Notes under the pieces: generated by a model
Told to the model about the DNA's origin: nothing
The model's database searches: none
What the model saw: only the letters and a program-made list of their open reading frames with translations
Assembly: GCF_002858865.1 (NCBI RefSeq)
Contig: NZ_PJRR01000015.1
Coordinates: forward strand, 1 to 64,000
DNA: 64,000 bases
Reading direction: 5' to 3'
Origin: Caulobacter vibrioides
GTDB lineage: Bacteria; Pseudomonadota; Alphaproteobacteria; Caulobacterales; Caulobacteraceae
Program-made: the position numbers and the translations under genes
Shown: piece by piece, positions 16,693 to 25,613 of the stretch
How positions within the stretch are numbered: position 1 is the first letter of the stretch
How the letters are laid out: the number at the start of each line of letters is the position of its first letter

Positions 16693-18984
16693 TTACTCCG
16701 CTGCGATCAGGCTGGGCTCGGGGGGACGCGGGGCGCCCCCTTCGCGACGGCGGAGGTTGATCGTGGCGTCGACGTCGAGGATCAGAGCCACACGGCCGTC
16801 ACCGAGGATCGTCGCGGCGGCGACGCCTTCGACCTGCTGATAATTCTGCTCCAGAGACTTGATGACCACCTGACGCTGGCCATGGATGGCGTCGGCGACC
16901 AGGGCGGCCCGCGAGCCGTCTTCGCCTTCGACCAGCAGCACCACGCCATCCGTCGGATGCGGGCTTTCCTCGCGATAGCCCAGCGTCAGACCCACATCGA
17001 TCAGCGGCACGAAGCTGTCGCGAACCGCCAGCACCGAGCCCACCGGGCCCAGCGGACGGACCTCTTCCGGCTTCGGACGCAGGCTTTCGACAATGGCCGC
17101 CAGCGGAACCACCAAGGTCTCGCCGGCGACGTCGACCACCATGCCGTCCAGGACGGCCAGGGTCAGCGGCAGGCTGAGCGTGAAGGTCGAGCCTTGGCCC
17201 GGACGCGAGGAGATCGAGATGCGGCCGCCCAGAGCCTGCACCGAGCGCTTGACCACGTCCATGCCGACGCCGCGGCCCGACACGTCCGAGATCTTTTCGG
17301 CGGTCGAGAAGCCCGGCAGGAAGATCAGGTTGTCGATTTCCTCGTCGGTCAGCTGCAGGTCGGGCGCAATCAGGCCCTTCTTGACGGCGATGCCGAAGAC
17401 ACGCTCGCGGTTGATGCCCTTGCCGTCGTCGGAGACCTCGATGACGATCCGGCCGCTGCGGTGCAGGGCCGCCAGGCGCACGACGCCTTCGGGGTTCTTG
17501 CCGGCCGCCTTGCGCTCCTCGGGGCTTTCCAGCCCGTGGTCGATGGCGTTGCGCAGCATGTGGGTGATCGGGTCGGACAGACGCTCGATGACGGTCTTGT
17601 CGACCTCGGTGTTCTCCCCGTCCATCACCAGGCGGGCCTGCTTGCCCGTCATGTTGGCGACTTCGCGGACCAGACGCGGCATGCGCTGGAACACCGACTT
17701 CACCGGCTGGGCGCGGATGGCCATGACGCTGTCCTGGATCTCGCGCGTCAGCTGTTCCAGCTCGTCGAGGCCCATGGCCAGGTTGGAGGATGGGGCGATG
17801 CCATACTCGCCGACGCGCTGCGCCAGCATGGCCTGGTTGATGACCAGCTCGCCGACGAGGTCGATCAGGCGGTCGATGCGCTCGGGATCGACGCGGATGA
17901 CCGACTGGCCGGGGCCAGGCACTTCGACCGGGGTCGCCTTCGGCGCCGCAGCGGCTGCGGCGGCCGCAGGCGCGGCGGCGGCCGGCTTGGCGGCCTCGAC
18001 GGCGGGGGCGACTTCAGCCACCGGGGCGGCGGCGGGCGGGGCGATCGGCGGAGCGACTTCGACAGGCTCGGGCGCCGGAGCGATCGGCTCGACGGCGGCC
18101 ACGGGCTCGGCCGGCGCGGTCAGAGCGGCGATGGACGCTTCGACGGAGCCCTCGCCGCGCGTGATCTCCAGATCGCAGTCGCCATCGACGAACTCGAAAA
18201 CCTCACGGATCGCGGTTTCGTCCTGGTCGGTCTCGAGACGCACGCTCCAGGTGATGAAAGCGGCTTCGGGATCGAGATTTTGCAGCAGCGGCAGGGCGCT
18301 GTCGTCGAGCGTCGCCTTGATCGGACCCAGGCGGCTGAGTTCGCGCAGCAGGAGCGCGGTTTCGTTCGCCTTGCGATAGAGATCGGACTTCGGCCGGATC
18401 GACACCGTCCAGACGTTCGACGGGATCAGCTCGGCGTCGGCCGCCTGCGCTTCGACCGTGATCGTCTGCGGCACGAAGACGAAGCCAAGATCGTCTCCGT
18501 CCATGGCGTCGTCATCGGCGCCGATCAGCGCAGGGGCGGGGGCGGGCTCTTCGGCCACCGTCGGCGCGGCGACGGGCGCAGGGGCCGTCGGCGTCGCGTT
18601 GGGGTCGGTCCACTGCTCCAGCTCTGCGGCCATGGCGGCCGAGGCGGCCATGTCGACATCGCCCAGGCCGCGGGCGGCGCTGACGTGGTCGGCCAGGATG
18701 TCCGAAGCGCGAAGAAGGACGGCGGCCAGTTCGACCGTGTTCGGCACCGAGCCAGCGCGTACGGCGTCCAGCAGGGTTTCGAACACGTGGGCGAAGCGAA
18801 CCAGCGGCTCGAGACCGAAGGCCCCAGCGCCGCCCTTGATGGAGTGGACGGCGCGGAACACGGCATTGACCGTCTCAAGGTCGCCGGCCCCTTCTTCCAT
18901 GGCCAGGAGACCGCCTTCGAGGTCGGCGAGCAGTTCCTCGCATTCCTGGAAGAAGGTGACCTTGATGGCCTCTAGCTCGTCCAT
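16693..18984 (-). CDS. cheA: Chemotaxis histidine kinase CheA
   Basis: A 763-residue kinase. The P1 HPt domain carries phospho-acceptor His47 (AVHSIKGGAGAFGLEP). A regulatory P2-like region spans about 150-280, an Ala/Pro-rich linker about 290-385, and the P3 dimerisation helix starts near DRLIDLVGELVINQAM. The P4 ATPase has the N-box HMLRNAIDHGLE, G1 VSDDGKGI and GRGVGMDVVK, and a C-terminal CheW-like P5 reaches the end. All kinase motifs are intact. It phosphorylates the CheY-type proteins and CheB of this operon. A 69-base gap separates it from the upstream cheY, the longest inside the operon. Confidence 0.97.
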   Translation of the reverse strand: MDELEAIKVTFFQECEELLADLEGGLLAMEEGAGDLETVNAVFRAVHSIKGGAGAFGLEPLVRFAHVFETLLDAVRAGSVPNTVELAAVLLRASDILADHVSAARGLGDVDMAASAAMAAELEQWTDPNATPTAPAPVAAPTVAEEPAPAPALIGADDDAMDGDDLGFVFVPQTITVEAQAADAELIPSNVWTVSIRPKSDLYRKANETALLLRELSRLGPIKATLDDSALPLLQNLDPEAAFITWSVRLETDQDETAIREVFEFVDGDCDLEITRGEGSVEASIAALTAPAEPVAAVEPIAPAPEPVEVAPPIAPPAAAPVAEVAPAVEAAKPAAAAPAAAAAAAAPKATPVEVPGPGQSVIRVDPERIDRLIDLVGELVINQAMLAQRVGEYGIAPSSNLAMGLDELEQLTREIQDSVMAIRAQPVKSVFQRMPRLVREVANMTGKQARLVMDGENTEVDKTVIERLSDPITHMLRNAIDHGLESPEERKAAGKNPEGVVRLAALHRSGRIVIEVSDDGKGINRERVFGIAVKKGLIAPDLQLTDEEIDNLIFLPGFSTAEKISDVSGRGVGMDVVKRSVQALGGRISISSRPGQGSTFTLSLPLTLAVLDGMVVDVAGETLVVPLAAIVESLRPKPEEVRPLGPVGSVLAVRDSFVPLIDVGLTLGYREESPHPTDGVVLLVEGEDGSRAALVADAIHGQRQVVIKSLEQNYQQVEGVAAATILGDGRVALILDVDATINLRRREGGAPRPPEPSLIAAE

Positions 18985-19053
18985 TCCCGTAAGTCCTAAT
19001 TCGCGTCTAGCAACGGGTATTCAATAACGGGGTACTGGGGTCCGTGACCGGGA

Positions 19054-19419
19054 TCAGGCGGCGACGCGGCGGATGGCGTCGACGAGCTTTTCCGGGTTGA
19101 ACGGCTTGACGATCCAGCCCGTGGCGCCCGCCTCGCGAGCCCGCTGCTTCTTGGCAGGGTCGCTTTCGGTGGTCAGCACCAGGATCGGGATCGCGCGGTA
19201 GTCGTCGTCGACGCGCACCGCCTCGATGAAGCCAAAGCCGTCCAGCTTGGGCATGTTGATGTCCGTGATGATCACATCGGGCCGATGTGCGGACAGGACT
19301 TCGAGACCGTGCTCGCCGTCCACCGCCTCGACCACATTGAAGCCGGCGCCGGCGAGCGCCATGCGCAGCATGTCCCGCATTGTCCGGGAATCATCGACCG
19401 TGAGAACCGTACGCGTCAC
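19054..19419 (-). CDS. cheY: CheY-type response regulator (first in operon)
   Basis: A 121-residue receiver with VDDSRTMR, acceptor Asp53 in IITDINMPKLDGF, Thr-Thr in LVLTTESD and Lys in WIVKPFNPEKL. It overlaps the STAS gene by four bases. It is the CheYI-type paralogue, distinct from the copy at 13914-14303, and is a single-domain protein. Confidence 0.94.
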   Translation of the reverse strand: MTRTVLTVDDSRTMRDMLRMALAGAGFNVVEAVDGEHGLEVLSAHRPDVIITDINMPKLDGFGFIEAVRVDDDYRAIPILVLTTESDPAKKQRAREAGATGWIVKPFNPEKLVDAIRRVAA

Positions 19420-19703
19420 GATTCAGCTCCTTGGAATTCCGTCGGAAGGAGCGCCCCTGCGGCGCCGAATAGACGGGTGGTTTCGACAAAGGCCTCTGAA
19501 GGCCCCTTGATGGAAAAGGGGTGACCGTCCTGTTCCCAGGCCTTGCGGGCGGCCAACAGCACTTGCAGACACAACCCGCCAAGACGACGGACCTGATCGG
19601 CTTCGACGATGATCTCCGCGCCGCGCCGCTCGAGGAAAGCCGCCTTCAGAGGGGCTGCGGTCTTGAGATCCAGGTTTTCGGGCAGCGAGATCGCGGCAAC
19701 CAT
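19416..19703 (-). CDS. cheX: STAS-domain protein of the chemotaxis operon
   Basis: A 95-residue STAS (anti-anti-sigma-like) domain. ATG 19703 shares a base with the mcpA stop (TAATG), and the end overlaps cheY by four bases. In canonical anti-anti-sigma factors the loop before the second helix carries a phosphorylatable Ser or Thr; here that stretch reads VRRLGGLCLQVLL and lacks it. The gene is called cheX in Caulobacter, but it is not homologous to the CheX phosphatase of other bacteria. The partner is unknown; a scaffold or receptor-array role is possible. Confidence 0.8.
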   Translation of the reverse strand: MVAAISLPENLDLKTAAPLKAAFLERRGAEIIVEADQVRRLGGLCLQVLLAARKAWEQDGHPFSIKGPSEAFVETTRLFGAAGALLPTEFQGAES

Positions 19704-21676
19704 TAGAATTCCTCCCAACCATCCGAGGCGGGGGCCTGGGCTAGGGCCGCCGAACCGCTGCTCCGACCCGGACGGGCGAAGGTGTTCAGACGGGCCTGTT
19801 GCTCGGCCACCGGATTTCGCGCGGGGGCGTGATGACCCGCGTCGGCGACGGCCGGACGGGCGTAGGACGACGAACCGGAGCCCACCTGGAAGCGGGCCAT
19901 CAGGCGGACCAGCTCGGCGGTCTCGCCCTTCAGCGAGTGCGTCGCGGCGGTCGACTGCTCGACCATGGCGGCGTTCTGCTGGGTGACCTGGTCCATCTGG
20001 TTCACAGCGGTGTTCACTTCGTTCAGGCCGGTGGCCTGTTCGGCGGCCGACGCGGCGATCTCGGTGACCAGGGCGTCGATCTCGCCGACCTTCGTCACGA
20101 TCCGCTGCAGCGCCTCGCCCGTTTGACCCACCAGGCTCACGCCTTGGCTGACCTGCTGGGTCGAGCTGGAGATCAGAGCCTTGATCTCCTTGGCGGCCTC
20201 GGCCGAGCGCTGGGCCAGGGCCCGGACTTCCTGAGCGACGACCGCGAAGCCGCGGCCCGCCTCGCCCGCCCGGGCGGCTTCGACGCCGGCGTTCAGTGCC
20301 AGAAGGTTGGTCTGGAAGGCGATTTCGTCGATGACCCCGATGATCTGGCTGATCTGGCCCGAGCTCTTCTCGATCTCGCCCATGGCCGAGACTGCCTGGT
20401 GCACGACCTGACCGCTATGCGTCGCTTCGCCACGGGTGGTGGAGACGACGTCCGAGGCCTGACGGGCGCCGGCGGCGGTGCGGCGCACCGTGGCGGTCAG
20501 CTCGTCGAGGGCGGCGGCGGTTTCTTCCAGGCTCGCAGCCTGTTGCTCGGTACGGCGCGACAGGTCGTCCGAAGCGTGAGCGATCTCGTCGGCGCCGGTG
20601 CTTAGGCCGTCGGTCGAGGCGGCGATGACCTTCATCGTCTCCTGCAGCGAGCCCATGGCGGCGTTGAAGTCGTTCTTCAGCTTGCCGTAGTCGCCCGGGA
20701 AGTCGGCGGTGACGCGGAAGGTCAGGTCGCCCGAGGCCAGCTTCTCAAGACCCTCAGCCAGGTTGGAAACAACCAGCGAGGCTTCCTGGGCGGCGGCGGC
20801 GGCGGCGGCTTCCTTGGACCGACGTTCATCAGCCGTGAGGGCGGCGGACTTTTCCTGATCGGCGCGCAGTTGCTCAAGGTGCACCTGGTTGTCGCGGAAG
20901 ACCTTCAGGGCCGTAACGATGGCGCCCAGTTCGTCACCGCGCGTCATCTTCTCAAGATCGATGCTGTTGTCGCCCTTCGACAGCTTATCGGTCGCGGCGG
21001 CGATGTCGTTGATGGACTTGCGCGTCGTCATGACCGTCAGGAACGCCAGAGCGCCGACCGCACCCAGAGTCAGGAGCGACATGATGATCGTCACGCTCAT
21101 GGCGGCGGTGGCCTGAGCTTGACGCTTGGCGCTCTCGGTCTCGATTCGCTGATTAGCGGCGGCGACGACCTGGTCCAGCTGGCCCGTCATCTTGACGTAT
21201 TGTTCTTCGAACGGCGCGATGAAGCCTGCGGCCATGTTGAAGTCGACGCTGATCATCCCGCTGACCGTGTCGATAGCGCTGCGGCACTCTTCAAGCGACT
21301 TGATCAGTTCAGCGATCTTCGGCTGTTCCTCGGCCGGCAGCTTGCTCTTCAGCGCCAGCAGGTCCTTCTTGACCGCGTCGGTCTCGACCAGAACGGCGGC
21401 CATACGCGCGTCGTTCTTGTCGACGTCGATATTGCCAGCCTTGTGAGTCATCACGACGAACAACTCGCCGTTGATGTTCGAGATGCGCTTGGAAATCCGC
21501 TGGATCTCCAAATTCTGACGCATGTCGCGTTCCACGACCTGCTTCAGCGCAGCCGACTGGCTCTTCTGAACAAGGATCGCGCCGCCGGCCATCACGGCCA
21601 GCATCAGAAGCGCGAACGCCGGCGCAAAGCCGATCTTGATGATCAATGGTAGATCGACGAGCCGGATCCGTTTCAT
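19703..21676 (-). CDS. mcpA: Transmembrane chemoreceptor McpA
   Basis: A 657-residue methyl-accepting chemotaxis protein. TM1 is at about 11-35 and a helical periplasmic sensor at about 36-188, with TM2 at about 191-215. A HAMP domain follows, then a second HAMP-like segment near 320-360 ([20 protein letters not shown]) and a signalling hairpin with the conserved tip [20 protein letters not shown]. It ends SDGWEEF, a CheR-docking-like C-terminus. I chose ATG 21676 with GGAGGGG upstream over an in-frame ATG at 21724. It is first in the che operon, as in C. crescentus, where McpA is polar and its C-terminal region is needed for cell-cycle proteolysis. The ligand is unknown. Confidence 0.93.
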   Translation of the reverse strand: MKRIRLVDLPLIIKIGFAPAFALLMLAVMAGGAILVQKSQSAALKQVVERDMRQNLEIQRISKRISNINGELFVVMTHKAGNIDVDKNDARMAAVLVETDAVKKDLLALKSKLPAEEQPKIAELIKSLEECRSAIDTVSGMISVDFNMAAGFIAPFEEQYVKMTGQLDQVVAAANQRIETESAKRQAQATAAMSVTIIMSLLTLGAVGALAFLTVMTTRKSINDIAAATDKLSKGDNSIDLEKMTRGDELGAIVTALKVFRDNQVHLEQLRADQEKSAALTADERRSKEAAAAAAAQEASLVVSNLAEGLEKLASGDLTFRVTADFPGDYGKLKNDFNAAMGSLQETMKVIAASTDGLSTGADEIAHASDDLSRRTEQQAASLEETAAALDELTATVRRTAAGARQASDVVSTTRGEATHSGQVVHQAVSAMGEIEKSSGQISQIIGVIDEIAFQTNLLALNAGVEAARAGEAGRGFAVVAQEVRALAQRSAEAAKEIKALISSSTQQVSQGVSLVGQTGEALQRIVTKVGEIDALVTEIAASAAEQATGLNEVNTAVNQMDQVTQQNAAMVEQSTAATHSLKGETAELVRLMARFQVGSGSSSYARPAVADAGHHAPARNPVAEQQARLNTFARPGRSSGSAALAQAPASDGWEEF

Positions 21677-22020
21677 CGCAAGGTCCCCTCCAACCAGCGC
21701 TCCGTGCCCACGGATCGCCAACATGAAGGGTGATAATCCCGATAGATTCCTAACAGACTCTGACTTGGTTAAAGGAAGTCAGAGATTTTCGTCCCATTTT
21801 GGAGCATGTGGTCGTTTGGTCGCAGGCTCCGCCGCATGGAATCTGCGAAACCCTCGCCGCATAATGAGAGTCACCAAAGCGGCAGATCGTGGTTACCTGA
21901 AAGTAAACCCGCAATCTTACCGTGCGACTCAGAATATCTTAACTTGCACCTGCGAATTTGCTCCTGCGTCCAGTTGGCGCGTCGTCCACAGGACGTGAAT
22001 TCATTACTAGGAGCAGCGGG
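21677..22020. other. Divergent intergenic region of mcpA and a secreted protein
   Basis: This 344-base gap has no gene. It should hold the promoter of the che operon and that of the plus-strand gene at 22021. The inverted repeat at 21758-21784 is the clearest structure. A TTAC-N6-GTAA dyad occurs near 21893. I found no TTAA-N7-TTAA CtrA box and no sigma-54 GG/GC pair that I would trust. Confidence 0.5.
21758..21784. promoter_or_regulatory. Perfect inverted repeat upstream of mcpA
   Basis: CTCTGACTT and AAGTCAGAG form perfect 9-base arms around GGTTAAAGG. It lies 82-108 bases upstream of the mcpA start in the divergent promoter region. It may be an operator or a 5'-leader hairpin; nothing in the sequence decides between them. 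Confidence 0.4.
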
Positions 22021-22332
22021 ATGAAATATCCGATCGCTATTGCCGCGGGAATCGCTGGCAGCTTTTTTGTCGCTCAGGCCGCTTCGGCCGGCGGCGGTTT
22101 CGAAGATCAAATGGCCCGTTGTCTGCAGCAGCACGCCAATACGCGCGACGCCGCGCAGGTGATGCTGGAGTGCAACGCTGACGGCGGCAAGCTGTCGGAC
22201 TGCAAGGTCGTGGACAACAGCGCTTCGGGCAAGGGCTTCGACAAGGCCGCGATGTGCATCGCCGAAAAGCTCCCGATGGGCGCCAAGACCGGCACCGTGA
22301 AGGTTCCGTTCCGCTTCCCGGGCGGCGCGTAA
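22021..22332 (+). CDS. Small secreted TonB-C-like protein
   Basis: A 103-residue protein with a signal peptide (MKYPIAIAAGIAGSFFVAQA, cut near residue 23). The body contains VMLECNADGGKLSDCKVVD and ends VKVPFRFPGGA. That pattern (Cys-x-dG-x-L-x-x-Cys-x-V, then GFDKAAM and v-x-VPFRF) resembles the TonB C-terminal fold found in free-standing periplasmic proteins of Caulobacterales. It has no membrane anchor or Pro-rich arm, so it is not a TonB energiser. AGGAG lies upstream of the ATG. Four Cys could form disulfides. Function is unknown. Confidence 0.78.
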   Translation: MKYPIAIAAGIAGSFFVAQAASAGGGFEDQMARCLQQHANTRDAAQVMLECNADGGKLSDCKVVDNSASGKGFDKAAMCIAEKLPMGAKTGTVKVPFRFPGGA

Positions 22333-22355
22333 GCGTCTTTCCGATCGGAACACAA

Positions 22356-22388
22356 AACGCCCTCGTCGACCTGGTCGGCGGGGGCGTT
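22356..22388 (+). terminator. Hairpin after the small secreted protein
   Basis: AACGCCC-x-CG pairs with CG-x-GGGCGTT around a short stem-loop with two mismatches, followed by a weak CTGCTGTCT tract. It is a plausible terminator but has no strong T-run. Confidence 0.5.
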
Positions 22389-22543
22389 CTGCTGTCTGGG
22401 CCGATGTTGGCGCCGGAACGACGAGAGACCGCGCCAAGACGACACGGCCCCGCTGTCGAGAAGCTCCCGAACCAAATCTGCTGAGCGCGTTCGTACGGTC
22501 TAAGCGAACATGCCTGAACCCAGGGCGCTCGAGGGCCCGCCCG

Positions 22544-24145
22544 CTAGAATTCTTCCCACTCTTCCTTGACCGCGACCGCCGTAGCGCCCCGTGAGATCGG
22601 CGGTCCGCCCGGCCGACTCTGCGGACGCGGCGAGCGAGCCGGTTGCGCCATCTGGACGGGAGCCGGAGATGCCGCCGCAGAGGAACGTCGCCCCTCGGAG
22701 GTCCGGAAGGTCTCCACCTGCCTCACCAGTTCTCCTGTCTGACTCTTCAGCGAATGGGTCGCCGCCGTGGTCTGCTCGACCATCGCCGCGTTCTGCTGGG
22801 TCACCTGATCCATCTGGTTCACGGCGGTGTTGACTTCATGCAGTCCGCCAGACTGCTCCTGCGCCGAGACGGAGATCTGCGCGATCAGCTCATCGATCTC
22901 GGCGACCTTCGAGACGATGCCGCGCAACGCGTCCCCCGTCTGGCCCACCAAGGCGACGCCCGCCTCGACCTGCTTGGTCGAGGTATTGATCAGCGCCTTA
23001 ATCTCCTTGGCCGCGTCGGCCGAGCGCTGCGCCAACGCCCGAACCTCCTGAGCGACCACCGCGAAACCTCTGCCGGCCTCGCCGGCGCGGGCCGCCTCGA
23101 CCCCCGCGTTCAGGGCCAGGAGGTTGGTCTGGAAGGCGATCTCGTCGATCACCCCGATGATGTTGCCGATCTCGCGGGAGCTTGTCTCGATCTCACCCAT
23201 CGCCGCGACGGCCTGATTGACGACCGAGCCCGATCGCTCGGCTTCGGTCTTGGCGCCGGCCACGACCTCCTGCGCCTGTTTGGCGCCGGCCGCTGAGCGC
23301 CGGACGGTGGCGGTGATCTCGTCCAAGGCGGCGGCCGTCTGCTCGAGGCTGGCGGCCTGCTGTTCGGTGCGACGCGACAGGTCGTCGGCCGCGACACTGA
23401 TTTCCTCGGTGCTGGAGCGGATGCCCTCCGTCGCGCCGCCGACGCCGCACATCGCTTGATCCAGAAGCTCCACGGCGTGGTTGAAGTCGGCCTTGAGCTT
23501 CTCGAATTCGCTGCAGACCTCACCATCGATCCGCGCCAGCAAGTCGCCGGCGGCGAGGCGGTCCAGCGCTTCGGCCAGGAGGGTGACGACGTGCTCCTGA
23601 CGCGCTCGGGCGGCCTTCTGCTCGGCCTCCAGGCGTTGCCGCTCGTTCTCCAGGGTTTCAAGATAGATCGAGATGGCGAAGTCCATGTCCAGGAAGATCG
23701 CCTTCATCAGGGCGGCGACCGCCTCGCCCGCGCGGTCGGAGCCGCCCTTGGCCAGCAGCCCCCTGGGCCACATCGAGTCGATCACTGCGCGAACCAGATG
23801 GTCGCCGACGACGGCATAGCCGCCGATGTACCAGCGCGGCTCCAGGCCGATGCGGGCATGGGTCTGGCCGATCGCTCGCACCGCCTGCACGTAGTCGTCG
23901 CTGAACTGTCCTTCGGCGATTACGCCCCAGTGCGCCTGCTGCCGCGAACTCGCCGCGTTCATATGTCGGTCGTCACTGAAGAACTTGCGCGTCTCGGGGG
24001 TCGCCCGGACCTTGCCGTAGAAGTTGTCGAGCGCCTTGCCGATCTCGGCCCGGATAACCGGGCGCAGGTCGCGCAGCGCCGATCGCGCCTTGTCGTCGAT
24101 GCCCATGAACGCGGTCCGTTCACCGATCGCGTAGTCCTGGTTCAT
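22544..24145 (-). CDS. Cytosolic globin-coupled chemoreceptor
   Basis: A 533-residue receptor with no membrane segment. The N-terminal about 170 residues form a protoglobin sensor; His96 in QTHARIGLEPRWYIGGY matches the proximal heme ligand region of globin-coupled sensors such as HemAT. A coiled linker leads to a MCP signalling domain with [18 protein letters not shown] at the hairpin tip, ending KEEWEEF like McpA. It probably senses oxygen or another heme ligand and feeds the CheA/CheW array. The start is ATG 24145 with GGGGA five bases upstream; ATG 24157 lacks a ribosome site. It is monocistronic and follows the che operon region. Confidence 0.92.
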   Translation of the reverse strand: MNQDYAIGERTAFMGIDDKARSALRDLRPVIRAEIGKALDNFYGKVRATPETRKFFSDDRHMNAASSRQQAHWGVIAEGQFSDDYVQAVRAIGQTHARIGLEPRWYIGGYAVVGDHLVRAVIDSMWPRGLLAKGGSDRAGEAVAALMKAIFLDMDFAISIYLETLENERQRLEAEQKAARARQEHVVTLLAEALDRLAAGDLLARIDGEVCSEFEKLKADFNHAVELLDQAMCGVGGATEGIRSSTEEISVAADDLSRRTEQQAASLEQTAAALDEITATVRRSAAGAKQAQEVVAGAKTEAERSGSVVNQAVAAMGEIETSSREIGNIIGVIDEIAFQTNLLALNAGVEAARAGEAGRGFAVVAQEVRALAQRSADAAKEIKALINTSTKQVEAGVALVGQTGDALRGIVSKVAEIDELIAQISVSAQEQSGGLHEVNTAVNQMDQVTQQNAAMVEQTTAATHSLKSQTGELVRQVETFRTSEGRRSSAAASPAPVQMAQPARSPRPQSRPGGPPISRGATAVAVKEEWEEF

Positions 24146-24355
24146 GGCGGTCCCCATTGTTTCGCTTGGGGAAATCCTCGGACCCTTATCCCTAATGAGC
24201 GCTTAAATATTCCCGCATCGGGTGCGGCGCCTCGCCGCACCCCCGCTCAGGTTGCAACCGTTTGCACAGACTGAACGGTCAATATCGTGGGAACGAGGGG
24301 ATGGTTTATCGATTGCATACGGCCGACGGGCGGAGGGGGCGACAGGGTGTCGCAC

Positions 24356-25504
24356 TCACCCGCCGCGCTTCAGCGTTTCACGCGCAATGATCAGTTGCTG
24401 GACCTGGCTGGTGCCCTCGTAGATCCGGAAAATCCGAACATCGCGGTAGAGGCGTTCGATCCCGTAGTCGGCGACATAGCCGGCGCCGCCGAACACCTGC
24501 ACCGCGCGGTCCGCCACGCGGCCGACCATTTCCGAGGCGAACAGCTTGGACGAGGCGGCCTCCAGGGTGACATTGACCCCGGCGTCGCGCTTGCGGGCGG
24601 TCTCAAGCACCAGCGCCTTGGCGGCCAGGGCTTCGGTCTTGCTGTCGGCGATCATCGCCTGGATCAGCTGGAAGCTGGCGATCGGCTGGCCGAACTGCTT
24701 GCGTTCGGAGGCGTAGGCCACGCAGTCGGCGATCAGGCGCTCGGCCACACCGACGCAGACGGCGGCGATGTGCAGGCGCCCGCGATCGAGCACCTGCATG
24801 GCGACCTTGAAGCCTTCGCCCTCGGCGCCCAGCCGGTTCCAGGCCGGCACGCGAACATTGTCGAAGGTCACGTCGTGGATGTGGGCGCCCTGCTGGCCCA
24901 TCTTCTTTTCGGGCTTGCCGACCGTCAGGCCCGGCAGGTCGCGCGGCACCAGGAAGGCCGAGACCCCCGCCCCGCCCTTGGCGTCGGGATTGGTACGGGC
25001 CATCACCGTGAACAGCGAGGCCTTGCCGGCATTGGTGATGTAGCGCTTGGAGCCGTTCAGGATGTAGTCGTCGCCGTCCCGGGTGGCGCGGGTCTGCACG
25101 GCGGCGCTGTCGGAGCCCGCCTCCGGCTCGGTCAAGGCGAACGAGGTGATCACCGCGCCGGACGCGATCCCCGGCAGCCACTTGGCCTTCTGCTCGGCGT
25201 TGCCGAACATGACGAGGCCCTGGCTGCCGATCCCGACATTGGTGCCGAACACCGAGCGAAAGGCCGGCGAGGCGCGGCCCAGCTCGATGGCCACCAGCGC
25301 CTCTTCCTCCATGGTCAGGCCCAGCCCGCCGAACTCTTCCGGGATCGTCAGGCCAAAGAGGCCAAGGCCCTTCATCTCCTCGATCACATCGTCGGGGACG
25401 GCGTCGTTCTCGGCGACCTGGGCCTCGATGGGCCGCAGACGTTCGGCCACGAAGCGGGCGACCGTGTCGATCAGTTGTTCACGGGTTTCCAGATCGAGGG
25501 CCAT
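24356..25504 (-). CDS. Acyl-CoA dehydrogenase
   Basis: A 382-residue FAD enzyme that introduces the alpha-beta double bond in acyl-CoA and passes electrons to ETF. Family signatures include FALTEPEAGSDSAA, GSKRYITNAGKAS and near the C-terminus RIYEGTSQVQQLII, whose Glu is the usual catalytic base of short- and branched-chain members. GGGAGA lies upstream of the ATG. It stands alone, with no ETF or other beta-oxidation gene adjacent, so the substrate is not determined. Confidence 0.94.
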   Translation of the reverse strand: MALDLETREQLIDTVARFVAERLRPIEAQVAENDAVPDDVIEEMKGLGLFGLTIPEEFGGLGLTMEEEALVAIELGRASPAFRSVFGTNVGIGSQGLVMFGNAEQKAKWLPGIASGAVITSFALTEPEAGSDSAAVQTRATRDGDDYILNGSKRYITNAGKASLFTVMARTNPDAKGGAGVSAFLVPRDLPGLTVGKPEKKMGQQGAHIHDVTFDNVRVPAWNRLGAEGEGFKVAMQVLDRGRLHIAAVCVGVAERLIADCVAYASERKQFGQPIASFQLIQAMIADSKTEALAAKALVLETARKRDAGVNVTLEAASSKLFASEMVGRVADRAVQVFGGAGYVADYGIERLYRDVRIFRIYEGTSQVQQLIIARETLKRGG

Positions 25505-25613
25505 TCGCTTCGTCTCCCAGTTTCCCAGCCCCTCGCGGAAACCGCGAGGGTGGCGTCAAACGCTTGTTTTGCCGGGAACTGTAGCGACGGCCCTCGAGAA
25601 TGGAAGCCTTCCC

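Noticed and set aside
16678-18975. 765-codon plus-strand open frame opposite cheA
   Set aside because: Antisense shadow; His/Asp/Gly/Arg-rich product with no motif, while cheA has every kinase motif.
21725-22020. CtrA box or sigma-54 promoter upstream of mcpA
   Set aside because: No TTAA-N7-TTAA pair and no convincing GG-N10-GC pair were found; isolated TTAA bases are not enough.
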